From assembly GCA_022376515.1 (NCBI GenBank), contig WTXI01000315.1:1-41010 (forward strand): a stretch of DNA of 41,010 nucleotides, in the 5' to 3' direction. The translations under genes and the position numbers were made by a program. Positions 1-12,891 of the stretch are shown here, in pieces; position 1 is the stretch's first letter, and every line of letters starts with the position of its first letter. The notes beneath the pieces are model-generated. The model searched no databases. It saw nothing but the letters and a program-made list of their open reading frames with translations, and was not told the origin of the DNA. This DNA comes from Lactifluus volemus. Lineage: Eukaryota; Basidiomycota; Agaricomycetes; Russulales; Russulaceae.

Positions 1-3000
1 AGTTCTAAAGAAATTCCGTCCGATTTTCGCCTCTAGCCATTCCTTGCCAGTGCCAGTGCTTGGTCTTACCTCATATTTCATGTCACCTGATCGTGTGACA
101 ACGTGACCACGAAACTAGTTCCGTCACATCGCGGGCCGAGCTGTTGACGATTTGATCCCTTCTGCATGCGCATGGGAACAGCTGGGTTCTCAGTTGGTTT
201 CTTTGCTTCTCTACCCCTTAGGCCCTTTCCCTTAAGCCTTTTTGACTTGTTGGAGTTACGCCCCTATCGCGTCGGAGTTCGGACACCTTGAATCATCTGA
301 CAGTTGTGGTACCCTCACAGTAGAATATACGTACCCGCACAGTACACGGAACAGTTAAATACTGCTACGTTCATAGCAATCAATCTGAGGTTTTTGTCCC
401 CAATTCCTTCCTCAGAATTTTCTTCCTTCCCTCTGAACTGCTGAGTGACCCTTGTCAAGGTGTGATAACCGAAGTCCTCACGGTCCTGTTGTGGCATCTT
501 GGCATAATTCTCTCTCCTGGGCCAAGTAATTGGATTCAAGGGGACTTTACTTGCATACTGTTTAAGGTCAACTCCCTTGACGCTCAGAGCCACCATCTTC
601 TGATTGTTTGTCGGGCGCAACTCCGTAGATGGCTTTGTCTTCTATGCCGAAACTCTTCATCGCCATATTATCATCAACATCACGAAGCTATGTCGTTTCA
701 GGGAGGCGCAGTTCCAACTTTATGGCACCCCTGTCGTCATCTCTTCGTGCCTCGGTCATGCCAGTACCCACGGGACTCGGAATAAATCTACATCAGCATA
801 CGCCACCGCGGTCACGCCCCCCAACTTTCCCGCAAAAAGGCGTATGTTGATGAAAAGAAAGTAGAGGGATGGCTCGATGTGTTGAAACCTGAACCTGCCC
901 CACGACGGGCCCACGTGTATGCAAACTTGAAGAGCGTGGTCGAGTCGTGACCTACGATCTGCGCAGTCATTACGCATCACCCACCGTATCACCACCTACC
1001 AGCCTTCACCGACAGACCCACCCCCAATTGGACTCGCCGGCGATTAATGCTGCCACCTCTGGCGAGTTTACACCCACCGTAACAGCGAATTCCCACACTT
1101 TCACCACCGCCACAAAATTAAAAAAACACCACGTTCCCCTTTTTCGCCGTCCCTGGGACAGCATGATGTGAAAATTGCCAGCACCGTTGTTCCTGTGTGG
1201 GCGCCTCGATGGGGCTCAGCTCATCTGAGTGGAGACCTAGCCTCCATTAGCACTGGCACTCACGTCTTCTGACCCTACATGTGAAAAGTGCAATCAGATT
1301 TTTCATGAGCGGATCGTGAATTTCACGCCTTCCACCAGCAGCATTCACTATATAGCAGTGGAAGCACGTGGACCATCGTAGGGAAAAGTTTGATAAGATA
1401 AAGCGCTGGCGACCGCGCCACTATGTCCTGTGGCACCTTTCGTAGCTGAAGGGGGACAAACTGCTATTGCCAATGGGGCTTAAATAACGCAGTCATATGG
1501 TTCCACGATAATTTTCAGGTAATCCTTGACCTGGCGGTTTTGTGGCGCGACTCAAGAAGGCAAAGAAATGAGCGCATCTACTTTTCATTGAGATTAAAGT
1601 TTATCTGATATTTGTTAGCGGACATTGAAATCACCTCCCATGGTGGCGCTCAAATTTCACATCAAACAAACAAACAGAAACAGATTCCCATTGAACATGC
1701 AACGCGTCACGCTGGATCACATAACACAATCACAGAGGGAAACAACGTCCAGACAAGAATCAAACATATAACACTTCAATTTTCAATTTCGACCATCCTT
1801 CCTACGGTAACTTTAGCACAACTTGAACCTAATCAATGCTCAGTGAATGGTGAAGAAAAATGGTGGTAAAGTATCTCACAGATTAAGAGTGGTTAGCGCA
1901 GCCGCTGCACTGGCAGGAGCCCGCAGTGCACGAGCAGCTGCCGCTTTGAGCAGAGCAGGTGCTGATGAGATGGCGAGAAAGCATCAGTACGATATAGTAT
2001 AGACTAGATGGGTGGGAAGGCCTTACGTGCAGTTCGCAGCGCAAGAGCAAGCCATTGTTTAGATAGATGAGTTGGTTGTTTTGCAGATGTGGGGATTTAG
2101 AATCAAGTTCTGAGGACGTTTGGCTCCAAATGTCTCGCCTTTTATGCTTGCGGATCCAATGCTGATGCCTAAAATAGGAGAAAGCGCCTCCCCGGGTACT
2201 CCGGTAAGGGGGTCTTATCTCAGTATGTCTAGTACTTCTAAAATGCCTCTTCTGACCCGAGGCGCTGGTTTACGCGAAGAATGAAACTGCTTGACCGACC
2301 CGGAAGCCGTCTGGCAGGCCTCCCGGCTCCCCGAATATGGGGATGTGATGTCAGAAGCCGTGCCAATCATATGGAAAATTGCCCTCGTGATCGCTCCAGA
2401 CCGACTCGTGTTGGGGTTATGGCCCTCTAGAACAGAGCTTAACGACAGCACGACCCCGAATTAGTAGTGCCAATGATTGTTCCGCGCCATGGGGGCGCAC
2501 TCTCGCGTGTTGGAAACTACCGTAATATTTGATTCGATTTAGCAAGAAGGTGTCAGGGAAGTCGTGGCTCCAAGCGTGGGGCGCAGACGATTCTGACTGG
2601 AACGTGGCATGTGAACGAAGAAAAGGGGGCCACCATGGCAGGTTTTCCCACTAAGCAGACGTGAGCGCTCTCCCCCCACCTGATATTGTAGCGGCTAGCT
2701 ACTGCCACCCACCCACACATCGCACACTCCCTGCTGTCCGAGAAACATTTTGTCCCTACTACTGGGGGGCTTTTTGAATCCCGATCACCGCCAGCTCTGA
2801 ATTTTCGAAGAGTTGAGCCAAGGCAATGATAGACGAGAAGACGACTGAGAGCCACGATGCCCGTTGCCTCCGTCTGAACCGGCTTCATTAGTCACCTTCG
2901 ACGAAGGACACTGTTAGCCACCCCGAAGACCTTATGGACGCATCACTGTCTACCAACTTAACATACTCTACACATAGTGTACACAATGCACACTGAATAG

Positions 3001-3292
3001 CATCCCCCTGGCACTGCATGACCCTTCAGCCAACATCAACAACTCAAAACCATCACCGAACAACCCAAGGTCATCTGCCCCACACCATCATATGCCAACG
3101 CGCTCGATGCTATGCGCACTAAGAATGTCGCGCTATCAAAGAATCACTGAAGCGAACCTATCTACCATATGATGTGCCAGTAAAAGCCATCGCGTAAGGT
3201 TGATGACAATCAGGGTTCCCAATATGGGAAGGGGGCCGCAAGTGAGCAAGGTTGAGTGATTTGGCTGAGTTGGCTCATCGACGTGAAACACG
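1..3292. other. Intergenic, no recognisable gene
   Basis: About 3.3 kb upstream of the TRAPPC11-like gene. Open frames here are short, overlap one another on both strands, and none reads like a known protein or can be extended convincingly through splice sites. No tRNA, rRNA or terminal repeat pair was recognised by eye. The last few hundred bases before 3293 are presumably the promoter of the following gene. Decayed transposon sequence cannot be excluded without a repeat library. Confidence 0.5.
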
Positions 3293-6200
3293 ATGAACTC
3301 ATACCCACCAGAGTTGTTGGTTCAACTCGCGCCAGTAATGTTCATCGCCGGTCTTGAGCTTCCCGCCGCGCCCGAACCAGTACAATCCGCGGTGTCAGAT
3401 TCACCGCAAGCAACTCGTCCTCTTCAAGACCCATTCACAGCGCTAACCATCCGCTTGCGTGACGCGCTGCTCTCTCAGAGGGCTACTTCGGTGTGGCAGC
3501 CTGAGAAATCTAAAATATTCCAGTCAGTTCTTGTTGACAAGGTGCGCTCTGTTGTTCTTTAGACGATACTTTCGTTCGACGCATAGGTGTAACTCTCAGG
3601 ACGTCCACTTTCCACCACGCAAAATCCCGCTTTCTCCTGACCCACATGGTCCTGCCCATTCCCCCCTTTCCCCGCTGACCCCTACCTCTCCGTTACATCC
3701 TGATGGTCTTATCTCACCCATTTGGGTGCGCAAGCACACCACCCTCGTCCCGTCCGTTTTCGTGCTCTTCACCCGTCTATACGAGTTTCCTCCCCATCAC
3801 GTGCCACGCTCTCCACTTGACGCGTCATACACCGACCGCGATGCAGAGGAACGCCAGAAAGATGCTGAGATGTCGGCTGAGATTGCGTCACGCAAAAAGT
3901 CGACAAGTGAACGAGGCATCAAACTTACAGTCGTACTCATGGCCAGTCGGAAAATGCTCGGTGGGTCTCCTCCAAACCAGTTTCGACTGACCTTATCAGC
4001 ACGTCCGCAGATGACCCTGCATTGGACACACGGCTCACGTTTATTCGGAGACAAAGCGGGTTGGATTATCGGGCTGCGCTCTTCGTGCTCAGCCCAGTGA
4101 GTCCGAGCGAGCTCAGCGAGTTTATCAAGAGGTTCTGTCCACTGCCGTTTTTGTCTTTCAACTAGACCACTCAAGCTGTTCCAGCCTTCAGCAAGCATTG
4201 TACGAACCGGCAGTCGAATATTACACGTCGCACTCCAAACGCGTCAGGCGTAAACGCAATCGCCATGCTCAATCTGCTTCGACATATGTCCCCGCGTTAT
4301 CGCCTATCGGGTCACCTGGTCCTGCACGCCCGCTCCGCCCAGAGGGCTGGACTGTGCGCTATGAATACAAGATGGCATGTTTCGCAGAATTCCGTGGCGA
4401 ACTTGAGGTTGCTTTGAAGTGAGTCAGTGCGTCCGCCCAAGGTTGATGAAGAGGTGATGGGAAGCAAGGCATTATCAGGATGCTTATTCCAGTCTCTTGA
4501 CGATGTTTGGCTCGACTGCCATTCTCCCGCCGCGCACGAAGCGTTGGGCAGAAGCCAAAGTACTGGCGGATTGTATTAATCTCAAGGTTTGGTAATGGCC
4601 CTTTCTCCCCTTACCTCACTGCTGAACTGCCCAATTGGTAGATTTGCAAGCTCTATTTATACAACAACGAGCACGCACTTGCGCTTTCCCAACATACTAT
4701 CCATACAAGGAGATTTAGCGACTTCTCGCGCGGTTGGGGAATAGGAGAAGAAACGTTCGAGTTTTGGAGCTGGATCGCAAGACAGTAGGTCCTCCACTTT
4801 AATCTCGACACCTCTCCCTTACCATCCACCCACCACCAGGCACCGTGCATTCGCAGAGCTACTTGAGCTTGGTACTGGCTCAACCTTGATCCTCCCTACC
4901 CATCAACCAGCTGTAGCTGCTCCCGCACCTGCGCCATCTGGGCTGGCAGAGCTGGATGCCTTGCGCGTGCTAGGCTTGAATCCCGCAAACGCGCTTCAGC
5001 ACCCAGGCTTTTATTACTACATGGCTGCAAGGGCAACGGAGCGCCGGCGCGCACAGTTCTTCGCCGTCCTCCCTAGTGTGGAAGTGAGCGGGACAAATTT
5101 GCCCGGGTTCGCCAACGAAAGGAAGGTGGATCACTTTGGTGTGGCGGTAGAGGTGCGCTATCTCTGACGGGTATGTGATGGTACTAAGTCCGGCATGAAT
5201 CCCAGCTATACACGAAGGCGTACGAGCTTTTTAAGAAGCACTCCCCGTTGTCCAACGGCCACGGCCAGGGAAGACTGACACTGCAAATCGCCGGTCAGAT
5301 TGCCGGGACGTACTATGCAGCGGGGAAGTACGACAGGGCCGTCCGCTTCTTCGAACGGATTGCCAGGACGTACAGGAGGGAGCGATGGAGTGCGATGTTA
5401 CGTCCGCTGCTCGTGACTTGGTATAGGTGTGCACAGCAACTCGGCGACGTAGAGTTGAGTATAAGAATTTTGGTAGAGATGCTGGCACATGGTATAGCCT
5501 ACCTCTTCACTTGCTCGAGTCCGCTCGCTGACAACAACGTAATGTTTAGGTGTAGGTGAGCATGAAGACGACGAAGGGGCACTACAAGAGGACTTACTCG
5601 CCGTGCTCAAGGTAAGGCTGCTCTTTGTCTGTTATGTCAGTCCTTTATCGCAGCGCAGAGTACTGTGCCTTCATCCCATGAAGAGCCTCTTACAGTTGAT
5701 CTATCCGACTCGGATCCGATATGTATGCGCGCTTCCTCGGATTTACCGTTCCCACTGATTGAGTAGCACGATAGTTAATACTAGCGTCGCTTTCTGGACA
5801 AGTGAAGTCGTCGTCGAGGAACGTGTGGCGTTTCAGTTATCTATAAGTGCGCCGAGTAACATTGCCCTATCTATCCTTCCCTTCTCGTCACTCGCCATCT
5901 ATTTCTCTCACAAGGAAGAGCCTGTCATGGTGCACCATAATGCAGATCTCGCGACCAACACCGGAAAGGTTCAGCGAGTAGACGTTGGCGACCTGCCACT
6001 CGAAATTGCCGCGGAGTGTCAAGGGTACCTGCGATGGGAGAAAAGTGCGACGATTGTGTTTGCTGGTACCGTTTCATCAGATGTACCGATAACATTGGCT
6101 GTACGTTCTTATGTACCCACAGACCTTCAGTTCTGACGATGTAAGACAGATTAAGCACTGCTTGCTCACTATTCAAGAGGGCAACTGGACAGTGGAGATA

Positions 6201-7881
6201 CCTATCGACCTGTCTGCCGTCCGCGATGGGCCTGTCCTCGTTCCGAGATGGCTAATTTCCGCCGATCCGACCAAGTTCGCGCCATTGCAATGTGGTCGTA
6301 GTGCCGATGTAACGTAAGCCACCGTCGGTTTCTTGATACTGCCAATGATTTTGATTGCAGTTCTAGCGTGCGTTATCGTCCACATAGGGTAGATGTGTCT
6401 CTGGCACACCAGTCCCCTGCTTACCTCGACGAGGAGTACCCGATTGTGATCGGCATTACGAACCAAGATGATCACCCGCTCGATGCTGTACTCGACATTC
6501 TCCTACAGCCAACCGAGATTGATGAGGCCGGTACGTCCCAGCTGCGCTTCATGTCTAGCTGACCTTACCTGCGGACAGTGAACCACATCCGCGTCGACGA
6601 CGAACTTTCACAGAGCCTCGTCAAGGGTGTCACCCTAGGGACTATTATGCCCGGCACCATGACGCACAAAACGCTCTACCTAATGAACACGGGTAGCGTT
6701 GGGGACCGCGTTTTGGATATCTCCTTACAGTCGCGCTCACCTATCGCACAAGATACGAGCGAGGTGCTGCGCACGGTCTCTGTGCCGACAGTGGCACCGA
6801 TGAGGGTTGAGTATGGCGTGAAGTATATGCACGCACGCGGGCCATTGCCTGGGTTAACAGACTTGCGTACATATGAAACCGATTATTGGGATGACGGAGA
6901 AGGCGGTGAGGCGCTTGTCCAGGCGCGGATAGTGTGTACCGGGCCGTGGAGTTTGAGTGTAGAGACTGCAAGGCTGGTTAGGAAGGTCAGCCACTTTATG
7001 CCCGAGCCCCTTAATATGGCAATATTGATTTCATCCGGTAGAACGGTGCTCATTCCAGGGTGCTCGAGTGCTCTCTGGATGAAGATGAGGATGATATTAC
7101 TTCGGGTACCCTATTACCTTTTTCTTATTATCATTGATGTTTCGCTCATGACCGTCAGACTGGCTTCCCGGAGATGAGTTTGCCGCTGTCTGTCGTATTA
7201 GTCTTTCACTAGAAGACGAGCCTAGTGAGGAAGAGGACGAGGCTAGTATTTCAGGTCCCGGGGAATTTGAATTGTCATGGAGAAGGTACGCAGACTCTTA
7301 TGATTTGCGCAACTTCACCATGTGGTTCAAACACCCTGCTGCTTAGAATTCTACCCAACGGCGACCATGGATCGCTCTGCACGAGTCGATTTCCGCTCCC
7401 CAACCTGCAACCGCCACGGTCGGGCACCATTGCCCTACTAGAACTGCCAACATCCGCGAAGCTGCACGTCCCAACTCACGCACGCTTGACGCTGCGCAAC
7501 CATCATCCCTCGCGGACAGCGAGCCTCGCCGTGCAACTCGAGCCAGACGCCGCCGACGCGTTCCTCGTCGCAGGTCAACGCAGCGCACGTGTTCCCACGC
7601 TTCTTCCTGGTGCCGAAGCGAAGCTGGTGTGGTCTCTCGTGCCGATCGAGTGTGGGTTCGTACGTGTGCCGAAGATCCGTGTCGTGGACAGGCGGAAGAC
7701 TGGGCCGATATCGTCGACCGAGGAGGAACCGCTAGCGGTGGAAGATGAAGGCATTCCGGTGCGAGTGGTCGACCTTCGCCGGCAGGAGAGAGTTGAAGTT
7801 GCAGATGCGACTGTAGAGGAGGGTACTATCTCTTCTGTTGGGGATGGAGGGAACATTGGGCCGATATTGGTGCTACCCTGA
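3293..7881 (+). CDS. TRAPPC11: TRAPP complex subunit 11 (TRAPPC11/foie gras family)
   Basis: Predicted subunit of the TRAPP tethering complex, acting in ER-Golgi and Golgi traffic. The start ATG at 3293 opens with MNSYPPELLVQLAPVMF, a typical N-terminus for fungal members. Many small introns follow. The first runs from GTGCGC after VDK (about 3541) to CTCTCAG at about 3600; others end before HYQDAYSS, ICKLYLYN, HRAFAELL and LYTKAYELF. The foie gras domain is clear: LNPANALQHPGFYYYMAA and ATERRRAQFF around 4970-5060, then TPR-like helices (AGTYYAAGKYDRAVRFFERI). A beta-sandwich Gryzun-type C-terminus lies at about 7430-7881 and ends GPILVLP-stop. All frames join without stops, so it looks intact. 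Exact internal splice sites are inferred. It lies 261 bp upstream of DML1, same strand. Confidence 0.88.
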
Positions 7882-8142
7882 TAGGTGTACCTTTGCGTTG
7901 TTAGTCCTGCCCTTGTAACCTACTTGTATTTTGTGTTGCATGATAGAGGGCTTCACGTTATGATCGGTCCGGGTGGACCGGGATCTTCAGTGATGCGATT
8001 GACGCGTGCCTCTTGACCTGTTCGACAGCTAAAGTTCGTTCCCCTCTTCATTCATCTGTCTTACCGACATTTCTAGGCATTTAAACTTATGCCCTCTGTC
8101 TACTACTGAAAGCTCACCTGACTGTGAAACTCGAAGCTAGTC

Positions 8143-8868
8143 ATGAAAGAGATAATATATGTACAGGCTGGAAATATATCCAATTACGTCGGGACACACT
8201 TCTGGAACACTCAACAGAGCTACTTCACATATAGTGAAGACAAGGAGGTGCTCGTCGACCACGACGTCTCGTTTAGGGAGGGTGTCTCTCCGAGGGTTTG
8301 TAACTAGCCCTATATTGCCTTTTCAATCCCAGGTAGAGATGTTGTTGTAGGGAGAATCGACGTACTGCCCACGGCTGCTCCAATTTGACCGAAAGGGTAC
8401 ATTTCTCCGAATTTCATTTCCAGCCGCACGGGCCTATCACTCTCATTACTAGAGAACTTTGGCTCCTTATCCAGCGCTACGGGACTCTACGCACAAGAAG
8501 ACAAGGATGAACAGCCCTCTTTCCTTTGGTGAGCCCGACAACTGTTGTCGGCGTCGGTTGTGGCGTTTTGGGCTGAGACCTAGAGCCAGGGATGGCACGG
8601 TGGATGAGATACGCCATGAACGGATTCCAGATATTGCATATCAAAACCAACTAGACGAGGAGGTTGAGGAGGACCCTGCAGAGGCACCACCGGACCCCAA
8701 GGAGAGCGTTGTAGTTCCCCCCCTTGGGGCTTCTGACGTCAGGTACTGGTCAGACTATAACCGTGTTTATTACCTTCCAAGGTCTATGCACAAGCTCCCC
8801 GATTTGGCCGATTGGGAAGCGGAAGAGGGTGACTGGCACGGTGGCAAAGAAACGTTTCTTAGGTACAA
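8143..8868 (+). pseudogene. DML1: DML1/misato, 5' half, interrupted by transposon
   Basis: N-terminal part of the Dml1/misato family, tubulin-related proteins needed for mitochondrial DNA partitioning and morphology in yeast. ATG at 8143 gives [20 protein letters not shown], then NTQQSYFTY and [12 protein letters not shown], the family signature. Exons read 8143-8295, 8351-8396 (GESTYCPRLLQFDRK), 8453-8528 (NFGSLSSATGLYAQED) and 8590 onward (DGTVDEIRHERIPDIAYQNQ ... GGKETFLRYN). The frame is clean up to 8868, where the left terminal repeat of a 7.7-kb transposon begins; the family normally continues straight into a VEECDTFQ motif. That continuation is found at 16653. As it stands the copy would make a truncated protein of roughly 190 residues. 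Confidence 0.9.
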
Positions 8869-8886
8869 CATCATCAGCAAAATGAT
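8869..8886 (+). repeat. Left terminal inverted repeat
   Basis: CATCATCAGCAAAATGAT, the exact reverse complement of 16572-16589. Beyond it, both ends share a looser block ending in ACTGG, so the imperfect repeat may extend to about 31 bp. Confidence 0.85.
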
Positions 8887-9017
8887 TTGTGACTGGCGTT
8901 ACTAGACTAGGTCACCTAGTCACGTCTAGTTGCCAAGTTTGGCACCTAGACCCAGCGGACTTGCCGAGGCCAGTACGCGCGATACTGGCTCTAGGTGGGC
9001 CAGTATTGCATCTGGCA

Positions 9018-9107
9018 CTAGTTTCGTGTCTAGGGCTAGTTTTTCACCTAGGACTAGTTTCTCACCTAGGACTACTGTCTTATCTAGGGCTAGTTTTTCA
9101 CCTAGCT
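9018..9107 (+). repeat. Left subterminal 18-bp tandem repeat, five units
   Basis: Five consecutive 18-bp units, most with the form CTAGTTTYTCACCTAGGA; the first and fourth units are variants ending TCTAGGG. The array lies about 150 bp inside the left end. Ordered CTAG motifs near the ends are the kind of sequence a transposase binds in CACTA-like elements; that role is inferred. Confidence 0.8.
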
Positions 9108-9322
9108 TCAGTCATCGCACTGGGACTATTCCCTTGTACTGGGAAATTATGAATGCAGTTTTACTTATTTTCACACGCTCATGTCCGAATTAGGCAAGCA
9201 TTGTCATTTGAAATAACTAAGATAAGATCACGACGACTATGGAACATCAAGAGAGCATCAGAATGTCAGAATTAAGTTCAATTAACTGTCCAGACTCGGG
9301 GATTCACAAAATAACGACGAAA

Positions 9323-9465
9323 ACGTGGGGGTCAGCGGCAGGGTATCTGAGATCGACGCGTAACAGCGCAACACGGGGACCGGAACATAATGGCGCTAAC
9401 TTGAACGTGGGGATCGGCCGCAGGGTATCTGGAATCGATGTGCAATGGCGTAACATGAGGACCGG
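9323..9465. repeat. Two-copy direct repeat, period 82 bp
   Basis: A block starting ACGTGGGG at 9323 recurs at 9405. Both copies share the order (C)GCAGGGTATCTG, GATCGA, then GGACCGG, with scattered substitutions. It lies between the left subterminal array and the stop codon of the DUF6532-type gene. Confidence 0.6.
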
Positions 9466-9485
9466 CAGTATCTGGGATCAATCGA

Positions 9486-12101
9486 TCAACGCTTAAGCAA
9501 AGAATGGCTGTAAGTGTATAATAAACCATACCAGTTAAGTGCAACGCAAGAGCGAAGATCAACTTCGTATTCATCTCCACCTTCGGCACAATCCCCCTCC
9601 GCAATCTGCTCACCTTCTGGGATGTAAGCACACGCATCGTTGACAACTTTGTGCCAGTGGTCTTCATCAAGCCGTTGGGTACTCCCGGCCCACATGCGAG
9701 CCTTCTTCCCCCAGGGGTTGTCACTGAAACTCCACTCCCGAGGATTGACCTTGGCTTTTTTATGTTCGCCTGACGCCCTGGCCCTCCGTTTTTCACGTTC
9801 ACGTGCGGTAACATCCTCCCCGGTCGTGAACAAGGTCAGACCACGCTCGACCTGTAGCGTTAGATAAGTAGCAACATCGATTAAAACGCAACGAGACCTT
9901 ACCGCAGCGGTTGCAAGTGCCAGTGCCCCAAATTGCATGTTTGCCAGTGGTAGGATCTTCCGAAGGTGCACAGAAAACACTTTGGAGATCAGATTGGAGC
10001 AGAACGCGGCACGCGCACCCTGTTGATTGTGTCAGATGGTGTAAAACTCTGTATATACACTTACCTCTGCATCTGGGTATTTATATATGAACCTGAGCCC
10101 TTCTAATTCCATTTTAATGTATTGTGCACGAGCTTCCGCGTCGTTGAATGAGGCTGGGTCCTCAAGCCACATATCAACGATTGCTCGATGCCCAGCCTTC
10201 CCAATTTCGCTGCGCCAGTTGTTAAGCGCATTCTCGGCCTGAAAGCGTCAATAGGATATATGTGCCCGTAGAATCGTAGTACGTACCACAGTCAAGACTA
10301 TTTCAAGTCCCCTTTCTTCAAGCAGCACATCCGGGAACGTGGTCGACCAGATGACACTTACTGGGCCTCTCATCCGGCCGTTCGTGCCAAACGGATCAGC
10401 TTGCTGTCCGGCCCAGCTCAGGAGGGAAGGTATGAACGTCTTGCGCCACATCTCCATATAGTTGTCTTTGTCCACCGCTGGGAAAGGAAGATCTGTCATC
10501 ACATATTTTGGCTTCCTGGAACGCTTAGCCTGAGACACTTGGGCATCGCCCTCTGCGCCCCCGGAAAGGACGATGCCCATCTGTTTTGACAAGGAGTTTT
10601 ACTTGAACCAGATGTCAAATCACCACGCTCACCTGCGCCGTTTCCCGTGCTCCAACCCTGCCACTGAATGCCGCACCTTTTGATCCACTCCGAGCCACAC
10701 TGGAAGCTTGACCCATGCTGGTAGACTTGCTAGGCTTCGCTCGACTCAGTACGTCTTCTGATTCTTCATTGTGGAACTCGCCCACCGTCGCACTGGAACC
10801 TGAGCTGATGCTGATGATTACCTCTGAGTCTTGATCCATGGGCCCAGGTGTCCTATGGCTGGGCTCGTGCATGTGTCTCGTCTGTCTTATCCCGGGCTGT
10901 GCTCCTGTATATACCTGTCAAGATGGGTAGTTAACTCAGAGGGCGGGGGCGGTTACCTGCTATTGGGGCTTCGAGTCTCTTTTGCCAGTCGGTTAGCAGA
11001 CCACCTGGTTCTGCCCTTGCACGCTTAGATTGATGCCTGCTAATCATGGTGAGTCTCGAGCTCTAGGGAATGTCTATAACTCACCTTGAAAACTGAGGCT
11101 GGGATTTTCGTTTAGTGCTGGTACTTAGCCTGGTCACCTCCCGTGGCTGCGTTGGTGGTGGAGGTGACGGAGTCCGAGTCACAGCTGGTGTCAGGGCACT
11201 TGGTTCATCCCTCCTAATTACTGTGGGCTTGGGTCTAAGCTGGAGGCGACATCACTTACTGAGAAGTGGATCTGTATATTGCCCGGGGCCTGGGACGAGA
11301 TGGAGGCAGAGGGGCTCTACTTTGGGCGTTATCGACTTCGGCATGCCAGTGAGGGTTCAACGGCCGCGTTGCCTATTCGGTACGCCTCAGTTCCCATCAA
11401 ATGAGTAAAAAAACACGCGGCAGGCAAACCTTGGAATTTTTTTTGTTCTTGTTCTCAGGCTGGGCGTCCTTATCAAGCCAACCATCGATGTTCCCTTCGT
11501 CTTCATTATCGCCATCATCCTCATATCCCGCGGCATCGTTTTCTTCTCTGGTCGCTCTCTCCGAGTCTTCATTGCTAAGAACATCGAGTATCGGTTCTGC
11601 ATCTGTGAATGATGCTGGCGATATTGTTGATATGTCGTCGTAAGACGCAGTGACACTGGCCCCGTAATAGCTCCTTGGAGTTTCTATTCTATTGCCAAGG
11701 TCAGAAAAACGATCACAAAAAAGGTGAGTTTTGAAATACTCGTCTTCCTCATCAATCAGCTCATCTGTGTCTTGTTGAGCAGCTAGGGCGTGTTTCATGT
11801 GCCTCGTCATGAACTTCTGAACCGCCGTTGACTGTCCGCTAGCACTGTGACGCAAATCCGGCCTAGCTGCGTGCTCTTGTGCCAGCTGCGAGCCTTGCTG
11901 GAGTTCTTCTTCCAGCTCATTGATACGGCTGACGACGGCCTTGAGCTTGGCGTTAGCATCCTCTGCGGTTGAAGCGGCTGCTGCCTCGGCCAGCATTCTA
12001 TCCTCTGCGGCCTGCTGAGGAGTACGACGCTTTTGCTGAGCATCGAGAATAATTTTACCTGGGTGCGCCTCTGCATTCTTTTTCCGCGTAATGATTGGCA
12101 T
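9486..12101 (-). CDS. DUF6532-type accessory protein of Plavaka element
   Basis: Minus-strand gene starting at ATG 12101 (MPIITRKKNAEAHPGKI) and ending at 9486. The N-terminal exon (to about 11430) holds an alanine-rich coiled-coil segment (INELEEELQQGSQL) and an acidic tail. Middle exons are Pro/Ser-rich and include an EVIISISSG stretch that resembles a SUMO-interacting motif. The C-terminal part is globular: KRSRKPKYVMTDLPFP, AENALNNWRSEIGKAGHRAI, FGALALATAAVERGLTLF, then WSFSDNPWGK. I recognise this pattern as DUF6532, common next to basidiomycete transposases; no biochemical function is known to me. Frames join without stops through introns at about 10248, 10065 and 9890. The exon between 11430 and 11290 is least certain. 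Confidence 0.72.
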
Positions 12102-12104
12102 ACT

Positions 12105-12615
12105 AACTGAGAGAATCTTAGGCAGGTGTGTGGGAAGGTTCGTTGTCTTTGCGCATCAAAATTCGAGCTATTTCTGAGACCCTGCGCCAACCCTCTTTCC
12201 CGACGCTCCCTTTCAGTTCAGCCCGTAGTCCCGACGGCATTTACTGTCATCGACTGCTAGTGTGCATTCTCGCTTGTCAAGGATATGTTGCGCTGACTAT
12301 TCCCACTTCAATACGCCCTCCTCACTGCCCTTCAGTCTCATTCTGTCAATGTCTTTCCTGCCAGTGTGACTTTCATTGTTTCTCTGGAATAACTGAGAGA
12401 ATCTTAGGCAGGTGTGTGGGAAGGTTAGTCGTCTTTGTGCATCGAAATTCTGAGACCCTGCGCCAACCCTCCTTCCTGCCACTCCCTTTCTGTCCAGCTC
12501 ACAGTCCCGACGGCATTTACTGTCATCAACTACTAGTGTCCATTCTCGCCTGTCAAGAATCTGTCGCGCTGACTACTCCCGCTTCCTTGCACCTCCCTCA
12601 CCGCCTCTCATTTAC
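12105..12615. repeat. Long tandem duplication, period 286 bp
   Basis: A block of roughly 230 bp beginning AACTGAGAGAATCTTAGGCA at 12105 is repeated at 12391. The copies share AGGTGTGTGGGAAGGTT, GAGACCCTGCGCCAACCCT, CCCGACGGCATTTACTGTCA and GCGCTGACTA, with many point differences and small indels. The first copy abuts the start codon of the minus-strand gene. Confidence 0.8.
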
Positions 12616-12771
12616 AGACATTTCTGCGTTGATTTCCTGGTCTCAGACCTGCTGGCACTCGCAAACGTCCTGAGTGAGTTCATGGCAATTTCATGCCTAC
12701 TGGCGCTTTGAATCAGTAACTTCGTGTTCCCGCTCCCCGCAATTCACTCAGGTCGGGTGTACACTTTTTCT

Positions 12772-12891
12772 CAGTAGCAACCGGTGCGCATTTTTCTCCG
12801 GTCCTTTGTCGCTTAGCAGCAACGGTGCATAAACTTTCCCGGTTCCTTAACATTCAGTAGCGACCGGTGCAGAAATTTCCCCGGTACTAGT
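12772..12891. repeat. Three-copy ~42-bp tandem repeat
   Basis: Three consecutive units at about 12772, 12813 and 12856, each of the form AGTAGCAACCGGTGC followed by an A/T-rich spacer and TTTCCCCGGT. CCGGT flanks each unit. They lie about 300 bp upstream of the transposase start and could be binding sites. Confidence 0.7.

Noticed and set aside
1900..1980. GC-rich hairpin-like stretch (GCAGCCGCTGCACTGGCAGG) as an RNA gene
   Set aside because: Pairing is irregular, no tRNA or known RNA features are present, and nothing else supports transcription.
8459..8905. Separate small gene at 8459-8905
   Set aside because: Its residues belong to DML1 exons 3 and 4 plus an intron read through in one frame, and its end is transposon sequence.
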